A stretch of DNA of 64,000 nt, from assembly GCA_035506575.1 (NCBI GenBank), contig DATJPD010000219.1:1-64000 (forward strand), given 5' to 3'. Position 1 is the stretch's first letter. The number at the start of each line of letters is the position of its first letter. Under the pieces are notes generated by a model that was given only the letters and a program-made list of their open reading frames with translations, was not told the DNA's origin and did not search any database. A program made the position numbers and the translations under genes. Origin of the DNA: DATJPD01 sp035506575. Its GTDB lineage: Bacteria > Pseudomonadota > Alphaproteobacteria > CACIAM-22H2. Positions 49,778 to 58,532 of this stretch are shown here, one piece after another.

Positions 49778-50947
49778 TCACACGTAGGTCGTGTCGACCT
49801 CGAGGCCGAACAGGTGGCGGCCGACAACCATGAAGTGCTGCTGCCGCGCCTGGATGTGCTGGACGACCGTGTGCATGTCGCGGAAGCGCCGCTCATAAGG
49901 CTGCCGGTCGAACGGAGCGGTGGCCCCGGCCGCGTGGTAGATCGAATCGAGCGCATCGCGCGCCTCGAGCAGGGCCCGCGTCGCGGCCATGCGGATCGAC
50001 ACCCGCTGGTCGAGGGTGAGCGGCTTGGGCGGCGAGGCCTCGGCCCACATCTCCTTGAGCGTCTCGATCAGGAACACGCGGGCGGCGCGGATGCGGGCTT
50101 CCGCCTCGCCAAACCGGAGCTGCACGACCGGGTCCTCGCGCAGGAGCTGGCTCGAGCCGCGCGGGGTCTTGTCGCGCGCGGTCTCGAGGAAGCTGTCGAG
50201 CACCGCGCGCGCGAGGCCGAGCGCCACGCCGGCGAAGCCGGAGGCGAAGATCGACTGCGCCGGGAAGCAGTAGAGCCGCTCGGTGATGTAGCGCTTGGTC
50301 GTGTCGTCGGGCGACAGGGTGTAGTCGGTGGCGAACGAATGCGTCTCCGGCACGAAGACGTCCTCGACCGCGTAGCTGTCGCTGCCCGTGCCGCGCAGGC
50401 CGATAGTGTGCCAGTCGTCGGTCCAACGCGCGGCCGTCCCTTCGAACAGCATCGTGCGCCCGACCGGCTTGCCCGCCGCATCAAGCAGCGGCTTGCCGTC
50501 GGCACCCATGATCGTGCATCGCCCGCCGAGCCATGTGGCGTGCCGGCCGCCGCTGGCAAACGCCCATTTGCCCGAGATGCGATGGCCGCCCGGGACCGGG
50601 ACCGCGCGGCCCGAGCCGGGACCCCAGGCGATCGACACGCCCGGCCCGAACATCTCGCGCGCCGCCGCGGGCTCGAGATAGGCCGCGGACATCGACGACC
50701 CGCAGGCCTGGCACAGGCACCAGGCGGTGCTGGCGTCGCCCTGCGCCACCGCCTCGATCGCCTGCATGAACAACGCCGGCTCGAGCTCGGCGCCGCCGAG
50801 GGCGCGCGGCATCAACAGGCGGAACAGCCCTGCGTCATGCAGCTCCTTCAGCACGTCGGCGGGCAGCCGCCGGTCCGCCTCGATGCGGTCGGCCGCGGCG
50901 GCGAGCTTCGGGACGACCTCGCGGGCGCGTGCGACCCAGTCGGTCAG
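49778..50947 (-). CDS. Acyl-CoA dehydrogenase-like flavin monooxygenase, CTG start
   Basis: About 389 residues from a CTG at 50947 (positions 50947-50945), or 358 from the first GTG at 50854. The fold is that of two-component flavin monooxygenases (HpaB/HsaA/DszC type): LHDAGLFRLLMPRALGGAELEP, the central strand TDDWHTIGLRGTGSDSYAV and a C-terminal helical domain. The 31 residues before the GTG (LTDWVARAREVVPKLAAAAD...) look like the expected N-terminal helix, and the CTG has GAGGAG 8 bases upstream. It overlaps the previous stop by four bases. Substrate unknown. Confidence 0.8.
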   Translation of the reverse strand: MTDWVARAREVVPKLAAAADRIEADRRLPADVLKELHDAGLFRLLMPRALGGAELEPALFMQAIEAVAQGDASTAWCLCQACGSSMSAAYLEPAAAREMFGPGVSIAWGPGSGRAVPVPGGHRISGKWAFASGGRHATWLGGRCTIMGADGKPLLDAAGKPVGRTMLFEGTAARWTDDWHTIGLRGTGSDSYAVEDVFVPETHSFATDYTLSPDDTTKRYITERLYCFPAQSIFASGFAGVALGLARAVLDSFLETARDKTPRGSSQLLREDPVVQLRFGEAEARIRAARVFLIETLKEMWAEASPPKPLTLDQRVSIRMAATRALLEARDALDSIYHAAGATAPFDRQPYERRFRDMHTVVQHIQARQQHFMVVGRHLFGLEVDTTYV

Positions 50948-51930
50948 GCGCCCTTCTCCTCGACGAAGCGGTTGCGCATCTTGCCGAGGCCCTCGACCTC
51001 GGTCTCCATCACGTCGCCCGCTTTGAGGAACGTGTGCGTCCCCTGCCCGACGCCGCCGCAGGTCCCGCAGACGAAGACGTCCGCCGACTGGAGGCTGAGG
51101 ATGTTCGAGGCGTACTCGATCTGCTCCTCGGGCGTGAAGATGAACTGCGAGGTGTTGCCGTTCTGCTTCACCTGGCCGTTCACCGACAGGCGAATGAACA
51201 GGTTCATGTGGTCGGGCACGAACGCGCGCGGCACGAAGAACGGCCCCATGGGTGCGAACCCGTCATGCGACTTGCCGCCGAGCCAGTCCGAGCGCAAGGC
51301 CGGCCGGTCCGGCCGCATCTGCTGGTCGCGACAGGACACGTCGTTGGTGGTCATGAAGCCCGCGACGTGGTCGAGGGCGCGCTCGGCTTTGATGCGCTTG
51401 CCAGGCGTGCCGATGGCAAGCGCGATCTCCGCCTCCCAGTCGATCTTGGTCATGCCCAGCGGGATCTCGATGTCGTCCCGGGCCCCGGCCAGGACGCTCG
51501 GCGCCTTGAGAAAGAGGTACGGCCGGGTCGTGCCCTTGTCGCCCGTGAACTCCTTCTGGCCGCTCTCGACCTTCGACATGCCGGAGCGCCGCATCTCGTC
51601 GACATGCTCCTGGAAGTTCTGGGCGGCGTAGAACATCTTCCCCGGCCGGGCGACCGGCGGGCGCGGGCGCAGCGCCGACAGCGGTTCGGCGGCGAAGCGC
51701 GCCGTGCCTTCCTTCTCGATGAAGGCGACCAGCTCCTGCAGCATCGGGAAGCTCGATTCCCAGCTCTCCAGCAGGCCGTCGAGCGTGTGCGCCTGCGGGG
51801 CGCGGCCGCGCGCGTCGCGGAAGGCCCCCGCGGCATTGGCGAGCGGGATCGCTTCTTCACCGAGCACGATCGCGGTGGATGGGGCGCCGGTCTTCGAGAA
51901 CCGGCCGAGCTTGAACGGGGTTCCGTTCAT
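50944..51930 (-). CDS. Fumarylacetoacetate hydrolase-family protein
   Basis: 328 residues. The FAH fold begins after about residue 90 with KMFYAAQNFQEHVDEM; metal ligands lie in WEAEIALAIGTPGK and in MTTNDVSCRDQQ. Family members hydrolyse carbon-carbon bonds in beta-diketones or decarboxylate aromatic ring-cleavage products. It is coupled to the flavoprotein downstream and lies upstream of it in the same operon, so a two-step catabolic route is plausible. The ribosome site GGGAGG precedes the ATG. Confidence 0.88.
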   Translation of the reverse strand: MNGTPFKLGRFSKTGAPSTAIVLGEEAIPLANAAGAFRDARGRAPQAHTLDGLLESWESSFPMLQELVAFIEKEGTARFAAEPLSALRPRPPVARPGKMFYAAQNFQEHVDEMRRSGMSKVESGQKEFTGDKGTTRPYLFLKAPSVLAGARDDIEIPLGMTKIDWEAEIALAIGTPGKRIKAERALDHVAGFMTTNDVSCRDQQMRPDRPALRSDWLGGKSHDGFAPMGPFFVPRAFVPDHMNLFIRLSVNGQVKQNGNTSQFIFTPEEQIEYASNILSLQSADVFVCGTCGGVGQGTHTFLKAGDVMETEVEGLGKMRNRFVEEKGA

Positions 51931-51970
51931 GGTTTCCTCCCTTACGAAAGAGCGATCGGCGGGAGTGGCC

Positions 51971-53365
51971 TTACGCCAGCGCCTTGGCGATCTCCTCGCA
52001 CATCTTCTTGGCGTCGCCGAACAGCATCATGGTGTTGTCGCGGAAGAACAGCTCGTTCTCCACGCCGGCGTAGCCGGTCGCCATCGAGCGCTTCACGAAC
52101 AGAACGGTCTTTGCCTTGTCGACGTCGAGGATGGGCATGCCGTAGATCGGCGACTTGGGATCGGTCTTGGCCGCCGGATTGGTGACGTCGTTGGCGCCGA
52201 TGACGAACGCGACGTCGGTCTGCGCGAAGTCGCGGTTGATCTCCTCGAGCTCGAACACCTCGTCGTAGGGCACGTTGGCCTCGGCGAGCAGCACGTTCAT
52301 GTGGCCGGGCATGCGGCCGGCCACCGGGTGGATGGCGTAGCGGACCGTGGCCCCTTCCTTCTTCAGGAGGTCGCACATTTCCCGCAGCGCGTGCTGGGCC
52401 TGGGCGACCGCCATGCCGTACCCGGGGACGATGATCACCGAGCTCGCGTTCTTCATGATGAAGGCCGCGTCCTCGGCCGAGCCGGACTTGACCGGACGCG
52501 TCTCCTTGACGCCGGCGGCGGCCGCCGCCCCGCCCTCGGTGCCGAAGCCGCCGAGGATGACGTTGAAGATCGAGCGGTTCATCCCCTTGCACATGATGTA
52601 GGAGAGGATGGCGCCCGAGGAGCCGACGAGGGCCCCGGTCACGATCAGCGCGTTGTTGTGCAAGGTGAAGCCGATGCCGCACGCGGCCCATCCCGAATAG
52701 GAGTTGAGCATCGAGATGACGACGGGCATGTCCGCACCGCCGATCGGCACGATCAGGAGGAGCCCCAACGCCAGCGACAGGATCACGAGGACCCAGAACG
52801 CGGTGTGGGCGCCGGTGGCCGCGAACCAGACGATGCCGAGCACGATGGCCACGCCGATGGCCGCATTGATCGGATGCTGCATCGGGAAGACGAGCGGTGC
52901 TCCCGAGATCAGCGCCTGCAGCTTCGCGAACGCGATGATCGAGCCGGTGAAGGTGATGGCGCCGATGGCCGTCCCGAGCGACATCTCGATCAGGCTCTGG
53001 CGGTGGATGTCGCCGATCACTCCGATGCCGAACGACGACGGCGAATAGAGGGCGGCCGCGGCCACGAACACCGCGGCCAGCCCAACCAGCGAATGGAACG
53101 CCGCCACGAGCTGGGGCAGCGCCGTCATCTGGATGCGGAGTGCTATGAACGTGCCGATGGTCCCGCCGATCGCGATCGCGATGGCGATGCGGCCGTAGCC
53201 GCTCATGGCGGGCATGGCGAGGGTGGTCAGCACGGCGATCACCATGCCGACCATGCCGTAGATGTTGCCTTGGCGCGACGTCTCGGGCGACGACAGGCCG
53301 CGCAGCGCCATGATGAAGCAGATGGCGGCGACGAGGTAGAGCAGAGCTGAAGCGTTCTCGGTCAT
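51971..53365 (-). CDS. pntB: NAD(P) transhydrogenase subunit beta
   Basis: 464 residues: about nine TM helices followed by the NADP-binding domain III (GYGMAVAQAQHALREM, VRYAIHPVAGRMPGHMNVLL and NDVTNPAA). It couples proton entry to hydride transfer from NADH to NADP+. Follows pntAB by 12 bases on the - strand. Confidence 0.96.
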   Translation of the reverse strand: MTENASALLYLVAAICFIMALRGLSSPETSRQGNIYGMVGMVIAVLTTLAMPAMSGYGRIAIAIAIGGTIGTFIALRIQMTALPQLVAAFHSLVGLAAVFVAAAALYSPSSFGIGVIGDIHRQSLIEMSLGTAIGAITFTGSIIAFAKLQALISGAPLVFPMQHPINAAIGVAIVLGIVWFAATGAHTAFWVLVILSLALGLLLIVPIGGADMPVVISMLNSYSGWAACGIGFTLHNNALIVTGALVGSSGAILSYIMCKGMNRSIFNVILGGFGTEGGAAAAAGVKETRPVKSGSAEDAAFIMKNASSVIIVPGYGMAVAQAQHALREMCDLLKKEGATVRYAIHPVAGRMPGHMNVLLAEANVPYDEVFELEEINRDFAQTDVAFVIGANDVTNPAAKTDPKSPIYGMPILDVDKAKTVLFVKRSMATGYAGVENELFFRDNTMMLFGDAKKMCEEIAKALA

Positions 53366-53377
53366 CTGGGCCCCACC

Positions 53378-53791
53378 CTATTTCGCGGCTTTTTTCTTGA
53401 ACTTGCTCAGCATGCGCTGAGTGACGACGAAGCCGCCGAAGATGTTGACCGAGGCGAGCACCACGGCCAGCAGGCCCATCGTTTCCGAGAAGCCGACCTG
53501 CGAGGCGCCGGCGGCGAGCAGGGCGCCGACCACGATGACGCTCGAGATCGCGTTGGTGACCGCCATCAAGGGCGAGTGCAGCGCCGGGGTCACGCGCCAG
53601 ACCACGTAGTATCCGACGAAGCAGGCCAGCACGAACACCGTGAGCCCCATCGTCAGGATGTCGACACCGCCGCCCGCGGTGGGGGCCGGCGTCATCGTCG
53701 TCTGCTGGGCGAGGGCCGCGGCCTTGGCGGCGAGGTCGGCCGCCTGGTTCGCGAGGTTGACGGCGGATTGGGTGAGCGAGTTCGGGTCCAT
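53378..53791 (-). CDS. pntAB: NAD(P) transhydrogenase subunit alpha part 2
   Basis: 137 residues with three to four TM helices (LTVFVLACFVGYYVVWRVTP, SSVIVVGALLAAG, LLAVVLASVNIFGGFVVTQRML) and a basic tail. The N-terminal 40 residues are Ala/Gln rich. Its presence as a separate gene gives the three-subunit layout typical of Rhodospirillum and relatives. Confidence 0.93.
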   Translation of the reverse strand: MDPNSLTQSAVNLANQAADLAAKAAALAQQTTMTPAPTAGGGVDILTMGLTVFVLACFVGYYVVWRVTPALHSPLMAVTNAISSVIVVGALLAAGASQVGFSETMGLLAVVLASVNIFGGFVVTQRMLSKFKKKAAK

Positions 53792-53799
53792 GGGGGTCC

Positions 53800-54957
53800 T
53801 CAGGCAGCCGTGGCCGGGGCGAACGCGGCGTGCACGACTGCCCCGTCGCGGGTCAGCATCGTGCCCTTGATGATCTCGTCGGCGGGGTCGATCTTGAGGC
53901 TGTTCTCCTTCTTGTCGACGATCAGGCCGAGGAAGTTGAGCAGGTTCCTGGCATAGAGGGCCGAGGCGTCGACCGCGATGCGGCTCGGATAGTTCGCGTA
54001 TCCGATGAGCTTCACCCCGTGCTTGACCACGACCTTGCCCGGCTCCGAAATCGGGCAGTTGCCGCCCGCCTCGACGGCCAGATCGACGATCACCGAGCCC
54101 GGCTTCATGGTCTTGACCATGTCCTCGCTGATCAGGACCGGGGCCTTGCGGCCAGGGATGAGGGCGGTGCAGATCGCGATGTCCTGCTTCTTGATCGTCT
54201 CGGCGATCAGGGCCGCCTGCTTCTGCTTGTAGGCGTCGGACATCTCCTTGGCGTAGCCGCCAGCCGTCTGCGCCTGCTTGAATTCGTCGTCCTCGACCGC
54301 GACGAACGTGCCGCCCAGGCTCTCGACCTGCTCCTTGGTGGCGGGGCGGACGTCGGTCGCCGACACGATGGCGCCGAGGCGCTTCGCGGTCGCGATCGCC
54401 TGCAGGCCGGCGACGCCGACGCCGAAGATCATCGCGCGCGCGGGCGGCACGGTGCCGGCCGCGGTCATCATCATCGGAAAGCCGCGCCCGAACTCGGCCG
54501 CGGCGTCGACCACCGCCTTGTAGCCGGCGAGGTTCGACTGCGAGGACAGCACGTCCATGCTCTGCGCGCGCGTGATGCGCGGCATCAGCTCCATCGCGAA
54601 CGCGGTCAACCCGCGCGAGGCGTAGTCGTTGATCTGTTCGCGGTTCCGGTACGGATCGAGCATGGCGACGAGCACCGCACCGCGCTTCATCGGCGCCAGC
54701 TCGTCCTGGCCCTCGGCGGCACTCATCGGCCGCTGCACCTTGAGGATGATGTCGGCATCGGCCGCGCACGCGGCCGCGTCAGGCGCGATCGTGGCGCCCG
54801 CGTCGGCGAAAAGCTGGTCCGGGATCGAGGCCCCGTCACCTGCCCCGGTCTCGACCGCGACCGTCAGGCCGAGCCCTTTGAGCCGTTTGACAGTGTCGGG
54901 GGAGGCGGCGACCCGCGCCTCACCGGCGCGGCGCTCTTTCAAAACGGCAAGTTTCAT
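53800..54957 (-). CDS. pntAA: NAD(P) transhydrogenase subunit alpha part 1
   Basis: 385 residues, soluble NAD-binding domain I. RRAGEARVAASPDTVKRL at the N-terminus, SSQSNLAGYKAVVDAAAEFG, and the nucleotide motif IFGVGVAGLQAIATAKRLGA are intact. It binds NADH on the cytoplasmic side, and its partners are encoded in the next two genes. Confidence 0.96.
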   Translation of the reverse strand: MKLAVLKERRAGEARVAASPDTVKRLKGLGLTVAVETGAGDGASIPDQLFADAGATIAPDAAACAADADIILKVQRPMSAAEGQDELAPMKRGAVLVAMLDPYRNREQINDYASRGLTAFAMELMPRITRAQSMDVLSSQSNLAGYKAVVDAAAEFGRGFPMMMTAAGTVPPARAMIFGVGVAGLQAIATAKRLGAIVSATDVRPATKEQVESLGGTFVAVEDDEFKQAQTAGGYAKEMSDAYKQKQAALIAETIKKQDIAICTALIPGRKAPVLISEDMVKTMKPGSVIVDLAVEAGGNCPISEPGKVVVKHGVKLIGYANYPSRIAVDASALYARNLLNFLGLIVDKKENSLKIDPADEIIKGTMLTRDGAVVHAAFAPATAA

Positions 54958-55064
54958 GAGCGTTCCCTGAAATGGCCGCCAACCATGCCAAGCCGCACGG
55001 CGTAGCGCAAGTACGCCGGTCAGGCGGGATCATTCACCTCTCCCCGCGGGAAAGGCGACTTGCG

Positions 55065-55859
55065 CTAACGCCCGGCCAGCGCGTCGCGCACGCCGGTCGT
55101 CCATTTCGAGGCGGCGGCCATGAGGAAGCCGATATCAGTCTGGGTGGTCACGAACCGTACCCCCTTGCGGATGACCTGAACCTGGCGTTCGACGTCGCGG
55201 TTGCCGCCGCAGCCGGCGTACTTGCCGTGCTTCTTCGCCGCGGCGATCGCCCGGTCGAGGGCCGCCAGGAGCTCCGGATCGTCGAACTTGCCGGGCTTGC
55301 CGAGGGCTGCCAGCAGGTCGTTGGAGCCGACATGGATCACGTCGACACCCTCGACCGCGGCGATCTCCTCGATGTTCGCGAGGCCTTCGCGCGTCTCGAT
55401 CATGCAGACGACGAGGGTCGCGTCGTTGAGCGCCGGAACGCTCTCGGACAGCGACACCGACCGGTAGTCGAACTGCGGATAGCCGCCTGCCACCGAGCGC
55501 TTGCCAACGGGCGGGAACTTGGCCGCCGCCACGGCGCGGCGTGCCTCCCCGGCATTGTTGATGTCGGGAAACACGATGCCGAGGGCTCCGTTGTCGAGCA
55601 GGAGCGAGGTGTCGGGGTCGTCGCAGCTGCGCACGCGCACGAGCGGAGCAACGCCGATCGCCAGGGCCGTGTGCGCGATATGCGCGATCGTTTCGAGCGA
55701 GAAGATCGAATGCTGCACGTCGATGAAGATGAAATCGTGCCCGGTCGCCTTGGCGATGCGGGCGATGTCGGCCGAGCGCCCGAGGCGGATGTTCATGCCC
55801 AGCGCCGCCTCGCCGGCCTGCATCCGTTCCTTGACCAGGTTGGTGAGCAGTGCCGCCAT
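55065..55859 (-). CDS. HpcH/HpaI-type aldolase
   Basis: 264 residues, a class II, metal-dependent aldolase/citrate lyase fold. HDFIFIDVQHSIFSLETIAH, VRVRSCDDPDTSLLLDNGAL, and the metal-binding stretch VVCMIETREGLANIEEI followed by DVIHVGSNDLLAALG are diagnostic. It cleaves 4-hydroxy-2-oxo acids to pyruvate and an aldehyde, probably in aromatic or sugar-acid catabolism. Divergent from a TTT receptor gene, a common pairing. Confidence 0.88.
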   Translation of the reverse strand: MAALLTNLVKERMQAGEAALGMNIRLGRSADIARIAKATGHDFIFIDVQHSIFSLETIAHIAHTALAIGVAPLVRVRSCDDPDTSLLLDNGALGIVFPDINNAGEARRAVAAAKFPPVGKRSVAGGYPQFDYRSVSLSESVPALNDATLVVCMIETREGLANIEEIAAVEGVDVIHVGSNDLLAALGKPGKFDDPELLAALDRAIAAAKKHGKYAGCGGNRDVERQVQVIRKGVRFVTTQTDIGFLMAAASKWTTGVRDALAGR

Positions 55860-55966
55860 ATCCGCCCTCCCTCTTAAGTGCATGGACTATACGGTTGACC
55901 TTTCCGCCCGTGGAGGGGATTCTGCCCACCAACAAAACAGCGGTCCAATGTCCGGGGAGGAATGCC

Positions 55967-56947
55967 GTGTCTCAACGCTGCCTGAAGTTCGTCTTTGCGC
56001 TGGTTATCGCCGGCCTTGCCGTGTCGGCGACCGTCTCGTCGGCCACCGCGCAGTCCTATCCGACGCACCAGGTCAGGATGCTGATCCCCTTCCCGCCCGG
56101 CGGCAGCAACGACGTGGCCGGCCGCATCCTCGCCGCGGCACTGACCCAAAAATGGGGCCAGACCGTGTTCGTCGACAACCGCGCCGGGGCCGGCGGCACG
56201 ATCGGCACCGAAGTGGCATCGAAGACGGCGCCGGACGGCTACACCCTGCTGGTGGTCTCGTCGGCCTATCCCGTGAGCCCGGCGCTCTACAAGCTGAACT
56301 ACGACCAGGACAAGGCCTTCGTGCCGGTGGCGCGCTTCGCCGCCGGCGCCGGCGTGCTGAGCGTCAACCCCAAGGTGCCGGCCAAGAACGTCCAGGAGTT
56401 CCTGGCCCTCGACAAGGCCAAGCCGGGATCGTTGAATTTCGCCTCGGCCGGCATCGGCAGCTTCGAGCACCTGGCGGAAGCGCTGTTCAAGCTGCAAACG
56501 CACAGCGACTTCGTGATCGTGCAATACAAAGGCGGCGGGCCCGCACTCAGCGATCTCCTGGGTGGCCAGGTCCAGGCACAGATCGGCTCGCTCATCCAGA
56601 CGACTGTGCACATCCAGGCGAATGAGCTGCGGGCGCTGGCGGTGACCGGCAGCAAGCGCATCTCGGCGCTGCCAAACGTGCCGACGGTGGCCGAATCCGG
56701 CGTGCCCGGGTTCGAGGCCGTCAACTGGTGGGGCGTGGTGGCGATCACCGGCACGCCGCAGGCGATCGTCACCAAGGTGCATGACGATATCAACGCGGTC
56801 GCGACCACCAAGGAGATGCACGACAAGCTCGAGAAGATCGGCGCCGAGCCGGCGCCGATGACCATTGCCGAATTCGGCGATTTCATCGCCAAGGAGACGG
56901 TGCGCTGGGCTCAGGTCGTCAAGGAAGCCCACATCAGCCTGCAATAG
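55967..56947 (+). CDS. TctC/Bug-family solute-binding receptor
   Basis: 326 residues from a GTG with GGGGAGG 6 bases upstream. Signal peptide to SSATAQ, then YPTHQVRMLIPFPPGGSNDV and NRAGAGGTIGTEVASKTAPDG; the domain-2 block is NFASAGIGSFEHLAEALF. Belongs to the TTT receptor family. No TctA/TctB is nearby. It is followed 3 bases later by another binding protein, and it is divergent from an HpcH/HpaI aldolase. Confidence 0.9.
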   Translation: MSQRCLKFVFALVIAGLAVSATVSSATAQSYPTHQVRMLIPFPPGGSNDVAGRILAAALTQKWGQTVFVDNRAGAGGTIGTEVASKTAPDGYTLLVVSSAYPVSPALYKLNYDQDKAFVPVARFAAGAGVLSVNPKVPAKNVQEFLALDKAKPGSLNFASAGIGSFEHLAEALFKLQTHSDFVIVQYKGGGPALSDLLGGQVQAQIGSLIQTTVHIQANELRALAVTGSKRISALPNVPTVAESGVPGFEAVNWWGVVAITGTPQAIVTKVHDDINAVATTKEMHDKLEKIGAEPAPMTIAEFGDFIAKETVRWAQVVKEAHISLQ

Positions 56948-56949
56948 CG

Positions 56950-57987
56950 ATGCGCCGGCGCCAGTTCTGCGGCGCAGCGCTGGCCGCCCCAGTCCTCGGC
57001 ATTGGGGCGCTGGGATTTCCGAACCTCGCGCGCGGGGATTGGGGCGAGCAGCCGATCATCCGGCTCAGCAAGCAATACGGCCTGCCGTATCTGCCGATGA
57101 TGCTGATCGAGCGGCGGCAGCTCATCGAAAAGCACGCGGCCCTGCGGGGCCTGCGGAACCTGCGCGTCGAATGGCAGACGCATTCGGGCCCGTCCGCCCA
57201 GCTCGATGCGCTGCTCAGCGGCCAGACCGAGCTGATCGGGCCAGGCGTCCCGACCTTGGCCACCGTGTGGGACAAGACCGCGGGCACGCCGCAGGAAGTG
57301 CGGGCGCTGTGCGCGATGCAGTCGATGCCCTACGTGCTGGTGACGCGCAATCCCGATGTGAAGACCATCGCCGACTTCACCGACAAGGACCGCATCGCAC
57401 TGCCTGGGGTGAAGCTCACCGGGCACGCGCTGGCGCTGGAGATCGCGGCGGCCAAGCTGTGGGGTTCGGACAAGTACGACAAGCTCGACTCTCTGACCGT
57501 CACCATGGCCCATCCCGACGCGATGACGGCCTTGCTGTCGGGCAAGTCGGAGATCGACAGCCATTTCGCGAGCGCGCCCTTCTACTATTACGAGCTCGCG
57601 ACCCCGGGCATCCGCCGGGTGCTCAAATCGTACGACGCGCTGGACGGCCGGCACACCAACGGTGTGCTCCTGGCCAGCAAGCGCTTCCACGACGCCAATC
57701 CGAAGATCTGCGCCTCCGTGATGGACGCGTTCGCCGAGGCGAATGCCGCGATCAAGGCCGATCCGCGCGGCTCCGCTCAGGTCTACCTCGACCTCACGCA
57801 CGACAAGAAGAACGGCGTGGATGAGCTCGAGAAGATGGTGGCCGACCCCGACGTCGAGTACACGGCGACACCGGTCAGGGTGATGGCGTTCGTCGAGTTC
57901 ATGCACCGGGTCGGGCGCATCAAGCGCAAGCCCGCGGACTGGCGCGCGCTGTTCTTCGCCGAGGCGCACTCCCTCGCCGGAAGCTGA
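56950..57987 (+). CDS. ABC transporter substrate-binding protein, NitT/TauT-like
   Basis: 345 residues. It begins MRRRQFCGAALAAPVLGIG, a Tat-like (RR) or Sec signal. The mature protein has NitT/TauT features: PMMLIERRQLIEKHA, SGPSAQLDALLSGQTELIG, RNPDVKTIADFTDKDRIALPG and GFFYYYELATPG-like text. It would deliver an aromatic or sulfonate-type ligand to an ABC importer, but no permease or ATPase is adjacent. Its last 15 bases, including the stop, are duplicated in tandem. Confidence 0.85.
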   Translation: MRRRQFCGAALAAPVLGIGALGFPNLARGDWGEQPIIRLSKQYGLPYLPMMLIERRQLIEKHAALRGLRNLRVEWQTHSGPSAQLDALLSGQTELIGPGVPTLATVWDKTAGTPQEVRALCAMQSMPYVLVTRNPDVKTIADFTDKDRIALPGVKLTGHALALEIAAAKLWGSDKYDKLDSLTVTMAHPDAMTALLSGKSEIDSHFASAPFYYYELATPGIRRVLKSYDALDGRHTNGVLLASKRFHDANPKICASVMDAFAEANAAIKADPRGSAQVYLDLTHDKKNGVDELEKMVADPDVEYTATPVRVMAFVEFMHRVGRIKRKPADWRALFFAEAHSLAGS

Positions 57988-58002
57988 CTCGCCGGAAGCT
58001 GA
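57973..58002 (+). repeat. Exact 15-bp tandem duplication over a stop codon
   Basis: CTCGCCGGAAGCTGA occurs at 57973-57987 and again at 57988-58002. The first copy contains the stop of the preceding gene, so the second copy is untranslated. Confidence 0.9.
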
Positions 58003-58010
58003 CGGGCGCG

Positions 58011-58532
58011 CTACGCAGCCCCCGGCTGCCAATCGTCGAACTCGTCGAGAGCAACATCGAGGTCGAGGATCACCGCCGGCGCCGCGAGCCCGGGTTGCGG
58101 CTCCGGCGGACAGGCAATCGCGAGGGCGGCGCGGATCAGTTCCGCGAGGCCCCCAAGGCCGCACGTCTCGCGCCACCGTGCCGCAGCTTCGATGTCTGCC
58201 GCGGCATCGGCGCGAAAGCGCACCGCGCGGCCTGCGAACCAGATGGCGAGGCGCGGATACTGCTCGACATAGAGTGCGACCAGCTCGCCCGCGATCTCGG
58301 GTGCGGCCGCGAGGTCCGCCACGAACTGCATCAGGACCGCGCGGTCGGCGGAGGGCACGGCCGTCACGACGACCGGCGACGGGGCGTTCGCCACGGTCGC
58401 GGGCGGCAGCGCCTCGTCGACGCTCTCGAGAATGCTGGCGAAGCTCTCCGACGCGATCAGGCGCGAGCCGCCGCGGCGGCGTGACATTCGTGTGGCCGAC
58501 AGCGATGACACCGCGCGTATCGATAAGCTCAT
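58011..58532 (-). CDS. Uncharacterised protein
   Basis: 173 residues, no recognised family. The start is basic (MSRRRGG near residue 16), followed by SFASILESVDEALPPATVANAPSP, a helical region ADRAVLMQFVADLAAAPEIAGELVALY and an acidic end DLDVALDEFDDWQPGAA. The ribosome site GGGGAGGT is 5 bases before the ATG. The upstream 58560-58612 patch is AT-rich, as for a promoter. It has no signal peptide or TM segment. Confidence 0.6.
   Translation of the reverse strand: MSLSIRAVSSLSATRMSRRRGGSRLIASESFASILESVDEALPPATVANAPSPVVVTAVPSADRAVLMQFVADLAAAPEIAGELVALYVEQYPRLAIWFAGRAVRFRADAAADIEAAARWRETCGLGGLAELIRAALAIACPPEPQPGLAAPAVILDLDVALDEFDDWQPGAA

Noticed and set aside
51704..53350. A ~548-codon open frame on + opposite pntB
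   Set aside because: Same reason: it is antisense to a complete PntB with all motifs intact.
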